A DNA stretch of 64,000 bases from Aliidiomarina taiwanensis (lineage in GTDB: Bacteria > Pseudomonadota > Gammaproteobacteria > Enterobacterales > Alteromonadaceae): positions 62,001 through 126,000 of the forward strand of contig NZ_PIPQ01000005.1 in the NCBI RefSeq assembly GCF_003987015.1, given 5' to 3'. The notes beneath the pieces were generated by a model. It did no database searches and was not told the DNA's origin. It worked only from the letters and a program-made list of their open reading frames with translations. Below, in pieces: positions 60,698-64,000 of this stretch (position 1 is its first letter; each line of letters begins with the position of its first letter). The position numbers and the translations under genes were made by a program.

Positions 60698-63007
60698 TTA
60701 AAATTGATAGGTGAGGCTAACCCGCGCATGCCGTGGCTGCGCAGGAAATACCAAAGTCGCCCCAAAATAGCCGCCTTCAAATACCGGTGACCAATTGTCT
60801 TGATCTGTCACATTAAATACGTCCAAGCGCACAAGCAGTTCCGGCCTAATACGCACGCCCGTATTTATATTTAACGTATGCTGGTCGCGAATGAACACCG
60901 TTTGTAAATAGTCGAGCGGGTACGCTTGGGTGTAGCTTACGTCGCCCCCGACAAACCAGCGTTCGCTTATCCGCCACCCCGCCACTAGCGAAGCCTGCAC
61001 CTCGGGAATGCCCTGCAATTGCTGGTTCGAGGCCGGAAACACGGTAAAGTTCGGTGAGCCCAGGCCGGTGCCAACAATAAGGTCGGGGCGCGAAGCGTCG
61101 AACACATCCGCTACCTGCCGAGTACCTTGAAGGGCTGGGGAATTGTCCCAGCGTGCATCAATATAGCTGGCCGCAAACGTGACCCAATACCCCTGCTGCG
61201 ACGCATAGTGCCATTGCCCTTCAATGCCTTGCGTATGAATACCGCTGTTGGAGCCGTCTCGATTACGCAAGCTGCGGGTTTGACTAAACAGCACTAGGTC
61301 AGCATACCAAGTAGCCGACTCGGGTGCATACTTAACACCCGCTTCATACAAGGTGTTTTCTGTGGCAAATTGCTGGCTGTCGATGGTGCCTGCGGCCGTT
61401 AAACTATGCCCACCCGCCATCGAATTAGACGTTGAGTCGCTCACATATGCGGTGCCATACAAGGTCGCATTCGGCGAAAGCTTGTACTGTGTGCTAAAAC
61501 TCACGGCATTTAGCCAGTCGCTGTGGCTGTCACGGGCCGGGGTGACGCCTTCCGGCGCCAGTGGGTCTTTCGCGGTAACCTCATAATAGTCTGCGCGCAC
61601 CCCGCCGGTCACTCGCCAACGCTCTGATAGCCGAACTTCATGCTGCGCAAACACACCCCACTGGTAGCTGGTGGAGTCTGTAGTATCCGACAGGTTAAAG
61701 TCGCCAACACCGTCGCCGTTTATGTCGTACTGACTGCCCGGCGACACGAACACCCCCGGGCGCAGCTCTATTAAGCGTGCCTTTTGTGCATCCGTCAGTG
61801 GAATGCGGCGGTTACTTAATGGCCCAGTTAAATCAATGGGGTTGTCGGCTTCCGTGGTGAATTGGCTGTAACCGAGCACATCGTTTATGCGCAGGTTCAG
61901 GCCCACAATGGTTAGCTTATTTATGTGGAGCTCGGTGCGGTTTTCAAAGGTGTGGGCACCGTCAATAATTTCAACAAAGCTGTTTTGGTTAATTCCTTCG
62001 CGTGTTAAGTACTGGTAGTAAGTGCGATTAACCAACACGGCTTGGTCGTTAAACCAATGCTGGAACTTAGCGTGCAGCAAGGCTGTTTCTGCGGTATTGC
62101 TGTCTAAAGGGTCTGTAAGCGTGGTACTACGTGCAATGCGAACTTCACCTGTTGGGCTCACCACTGCGCCAGGCCCCGGTACGTACGAGCCATTCGGCTG
62201 CCGTCCTTGCCCGGTAATATACAGGTTATGGTCTATTAAGTTCTGTGTGGGTCGGTTGATGCCTGCGTTATCTGTCCAGCGCACATCATAGAGTTCTGCC
62301 GACACCTCAAGCTGGGTGTCTCGGCTTGGTGCATAGGTATAAGCCAGCAATACATCCTTGCTGTTATGCTGGTGGTAGTCGTAAAAGCTACCTTCATCTA
62401 CATACTCAGCACTGACCCGAAAGCCCTGCTTCCCTTCTTCCAGTACCCAGTTATGGTCCACCTGGGCCCGGTATTTATTCCACTGGCCTAGCTGCAGCTG
62501 AAGCTGCGAGGGCATTGCCTGCAAACGAGCCCGCTTGGTTTGCAGGTTCACAAAGCCACCCACGCGCTGAGAGCTGCCAAGCATGATCGGTGGTGCGCCC
62601 TTCACAATCGCCATACCTTCAATGGCGTTAAACGACATAGGAATACCCAAGCCATTGTTTCCCGCTTGTCTGCGCATACCCGCTTCATAAAGTTCGCCCA
62701 ACTGGCCGCGCAAGGTCGGCAATGAAGGGTTGCCAAAGCCCGCTGCGGCAAAACTATTCGGAGTAAAACGAGCTATGTCATGCAGGGTGGTTATCGCCGC
62801 AGCGTCCATTAACTGAGCGTTAATAATAGTGGCCGCGCGAGGAATATCTTGCAGGCTCTGTGCTAACCCAAACAAACCTTCTGCCTGCTCTTCGGAAGGT
62901 AGCACCGGCGTGTCACTACTGCGGCCAATCACTTCAATAACTTCAATGGGCTTTTCTTGTGCCGCCAGCAAGCACGGGGCGAAGGCCAACAAGGCTAATT
63001 TTTTCAT
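60698..63007 (-). CDS. TonB-dependent outer-membrane receptor
   Basis: 769 aa. Signal peptide (LALLAFAPCLLAAQ). A TonB-box-like stretch EVIEVIGR opens the mature protein. The plug domain (~45-160) has IPRAATIINAQLMDAAAITTLHDIARFTPN, LPTLRGQLGE and IEGMAIVKGAPPIMLGSS. A 22-strand-type barrel ends in aromatic Phe (VSLTYQF). Plug and barrel resemble siderophore receptors of the FhuA/FpvA-like (CirA-related) group. It leads the operon with the YnjBCD uptake genes, so it may import the same ligand across the outer membrane. The ligand cannot be read from sequence. Confidence 0.9.
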   Translation of the reverse strand: MKKLALLAFAPCLLAAQEKPIEVIEVIGRSSDTPVLPSEEQAEGLFGLAQSLQDIPRAATIINAQLMDAAAITTLHDIARFTPNSFAAAGFGNPSLPTLRGQLGELYEAGMRRQAGNNGLGIPMSFNAIEGMAIVKGAPPIMLGSSQRVGGFVNLQTKRARLQAMPSQLQLQLGQWNKYRAQVDHNWVLEEGKQGFRVSAEYVDEGSFYDYHQHNSKDVLLAYTYAPSRDTQLEVSAELYDVRWTDNAGINRPTQNLIDHNLYITGQGRQPNGSYVPGPGAVVSPTGEVRIARSTTLTDPLDSNTAETALLHAKFQHWFNDQAVLVNRTYYQYLTREGINQNSFVEIIDGAHTFENRTELHINKLTIVGLNLRINDVLGYSQFTTEADNPIDLTGPLSNRRIPLTDAQKARLIELRPGVFVSPGSQYDINGDGVGDFNLSDTTDSTSYQWGVFAQHEVRLSERWRVTGGVRADYYEVTAKDPLAPEGVTPARDSHSDWLNAVSFSTQYKLSPNATLYGTAYVSDSTSNSMAGGHSLTAAGTIDSQQFATENTLYEAGVKYAPESATWYADLVLFSQTRSLRNRDGSNSGIHTQGIEGQWHYASQQGYWVTFAASYIDARWDNSPALQGTRQVADVFDASRPDLIVGTGLGSPNFTVFPASNQQLQGIPEVQASLVAGWRISERWFVGGDVSYTQAYPLDYLQTVFIRDQHTLNINTGVRIRPELLVRLDVFNVTDQDNWSPVFEGGYFGATLVFPAQPRHARVSLTYQF

Positions 63008-63046
63008 TCAGGGCGTCCAGAGTTTTGAAGTTTGAAAACAGACAAT

Positions 63047-63062
63047 ACGTATGTTTATACGT
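63047..63062. promoter_or_regulatory. Inverted repeat in the TonB-receptor promoter region
   Basis: ACGTAT-GTTT-ATACGT, a perfect 6-base inverted repeat 40 bases upstream of the receptor start and 101 bases before the divergent DUF1499 gene. It may be an operator; no riboswitch or Fur box was seen beside it. Confidence 0.4.
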
Positions 63063-63163
63063 TATCAAGCGTTAAATAGTTTCATCTTACAATGTTTTTG
63101 TCGCACGAAACCAAAACTGCGCTAGTATCGTATAGAAGAAACGTCCTACTAAAAAAGGCAACG

Positions 63164-63874
63164 ATGATGCAAAAGATCCATACACTACTTATCGCTCTCG
63201 GTGTGATAGCCCTGCTTTTATTAGCACTGTCAGGCCCCTTATACGCAAACAACATACTCGAACTAGGTACCGCCTTCACCTTACTGCGGTGGGCAGCTTA
63301 CCTAGGTGCTGCAGCTTTTGTGGCCAATATTATCGCTTACTTTATTTGCCGCCCCACAGGACTTATCGCCGGCCTTACTGGGCTAGCTATTGTCGCCGGG
63401 GGCATTGCTTTTTACATGCCGTATTCGCAAATGCGGGTTGCCAAAAGCGTACCGCCCATTCACGACATTAGCACCGACACTCAAAACCCACCTGAGTTTA
63501 TCGCCGTAGCCCCCTTACGGGCCGACGCTCCAAACCCGCTGGAATACGCCGGCAAAGAAACCGCAGAACAGCAACTACGGGCCTACCCCGACCTCACCAC
63601 CTATAGCACCAAAGAGTCGCCAATGAACCTGTTTGATGCCGCCTTAGCACGGGCTCAAGAAATGGGGTGGGACATTGTTGATAGCAACCAGGCGGAGGGC
63701 CGCATTGAAGCCACCGACACCACCCGCTGGTTCGGCTTTAAAGACGACGTTGTTATTCGCATACGTGCAACCGACTCAGGCAGCGAGCTGGATATTCGCA
63801 GTAAGTCTCGGGTTGGCCGAAGCGACGTAGGGAAAAACGCCGCACGTATTCGCGAATTCCTATCCGAGTTATAA
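63164..63874 (+). CDS. DUF1499 domain membrane protein
   Basis: 236 aa. Three membrane segments (residues ~7-27, 38-60, 68-87) are followed by the DUF1499 domain (~120-236): HDISTDTQNPPEFIAVAPLRADAPNPLEY, LFDAALARAQEMGWDIVDSN, RIEATDTTRWFGFKDDVVIRI, RSKSRVGRSDVGKNAARIREFL. These are the classic family motifs. The function is unknown; DUF1499 proteins are often near peptidoglycan or stress genes. The start pair ATG-ATG follows AAAAGG. It is divergent from the TonB operon. Confidence 0.88.
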   Translation: MMQKIHTLLIALGVIALLLLALSGPLYANNILELGTAFTLLRWAAYLGAAAFVANIIAYFICRPTGLIAGLTGLAIVAGGIAFYMPYSQMRVAKSVPPIHDISTDTQNPPEFIAVAPLRADAPNPLEYAGKETAEQQLRAYPDLTTYSTKESPMNLFDAALARAQEMGWDIVDSNQAEGRIEATDTTRWFGFKDDVVIRIRATDSGSELDIRSKSRVGRSDVGKNAARIREFLSEL

Positions 63875-63896
63875 CCACCTGAACATATACAAGACC

Positions 63897-63950
63897 CTGA
63901 AGCTTTTACTTTGCTGTGAGTAATAGCTTCAGAAAGCCTCTATTTTTGTA
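63897..63950 (+). terminator. Possible terminator behind the DUF1499 gene
   Basis: CTGAAGCT and AGCTTCAG form an 8-base inverted repeat ~20 bases apart, with inner TTAC/GTAA pairing and TATTTTTG behind. Loop length makes it a weak terminator. Confidence 0.4.
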
Positions 63951-64000
63951 AGCTATCGCTGAATAAACCGCAGGTCTCTATCTATCATGACCCTACACTG

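Noticed and set aside
63008-63163. Riboswitch (TPP or cobalamin) before the TonB/YnjBCD operon
   Set aside because: The leader is about 40 to 60 bases long and lacks the conserved boxes.

Overview
The window looks like chromosomal DNA of a free-living, aerobic gammaproteobacterium. The mix of genes (the prpB-prpC-acnD-prpF propionate operon with a GntR regulator, trhP-yfhL, tsdBA, ynjBCDF, a gamma-type RNase J, DUF885 and FlgO lipoproteins, a TonB receptor) and the protein style suggest Alteromonadales, possibly Idiomarinaceae. This is a judgement from protein resemblance, not a database result.

Layout. 1-12.4 kb: the end of a large surface-type protein, an M20 peptidase beside an MFS carrier, a 5'-nucleotidase lipoprotein, an RNase J-like nuclease, a PfkB kinase flanked by REP-like palindromes, a DUF6746 protein behind a Fur-like box, an acyl-CoA ligase and two small membrane proteins. 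12.5-19.8 kb: a decayed serine hydrolase, then the methylcitrate-cycle operon read leftward from its GntR regulator. 19.8-30.1 kb: tRNA hydroxylation pair trhP-yfhL, a luciferase-like oxidoreductase, a FAS1 protein, an HTH/membrane pair, an MFS carrier, a DUF4097-like protein, a large unknown membrane protein, a haem-globin diguanylate cyclase and an SMR exporter.

30.3-39.7 kb is the most unusual region: a chromosomal integron with two arrays. The integrase gene (33750-34732, + strand) carries a one-base frameshift. On each side of it lies a related attI-like site, in inverted orientation (29 of 32 bases identical over the core). Five cassette units run leftward on the - strand (three toxin-antitoxin pairs, a putative exported protein, a CsaA-like tRNA-binding protein). 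Seven or so genes run rightward on the + strand (zinc-ribbon/SEC-C protein, lipoprotein, HNH nuclease, PD-(D/E)XK-like protein with a DUF5655-like end, DUF6404, a ParDE pair, a membrane protein). attC-like sites separate most of them, and those of the two arms look like different families. I consider this bipolar integron the best candidate for an undescribed arrangement.

39.7-64 kb: a DesK/DesR-type two-component system divergent from an ABC exporter and amidohydrolase; a CoA transferase; thiosulfate dehydrogenase tsdBA; PpiC; a DUF885 lipoprotein; two FlgO-like lipoproteins; a diguanylate cyclase. Last comes a tightly packed leftward operon of eight genes: TonB receptor, TMEM64-flavoreductase fusion, YnjB, YnjC, YnjD, YnjF, fatty-acid-hydroxylase-type membrane enzyme and a Bax-like glucosaminidase. 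It looks like an uptake and envelope unit. A DUF1499 protein closes the window.
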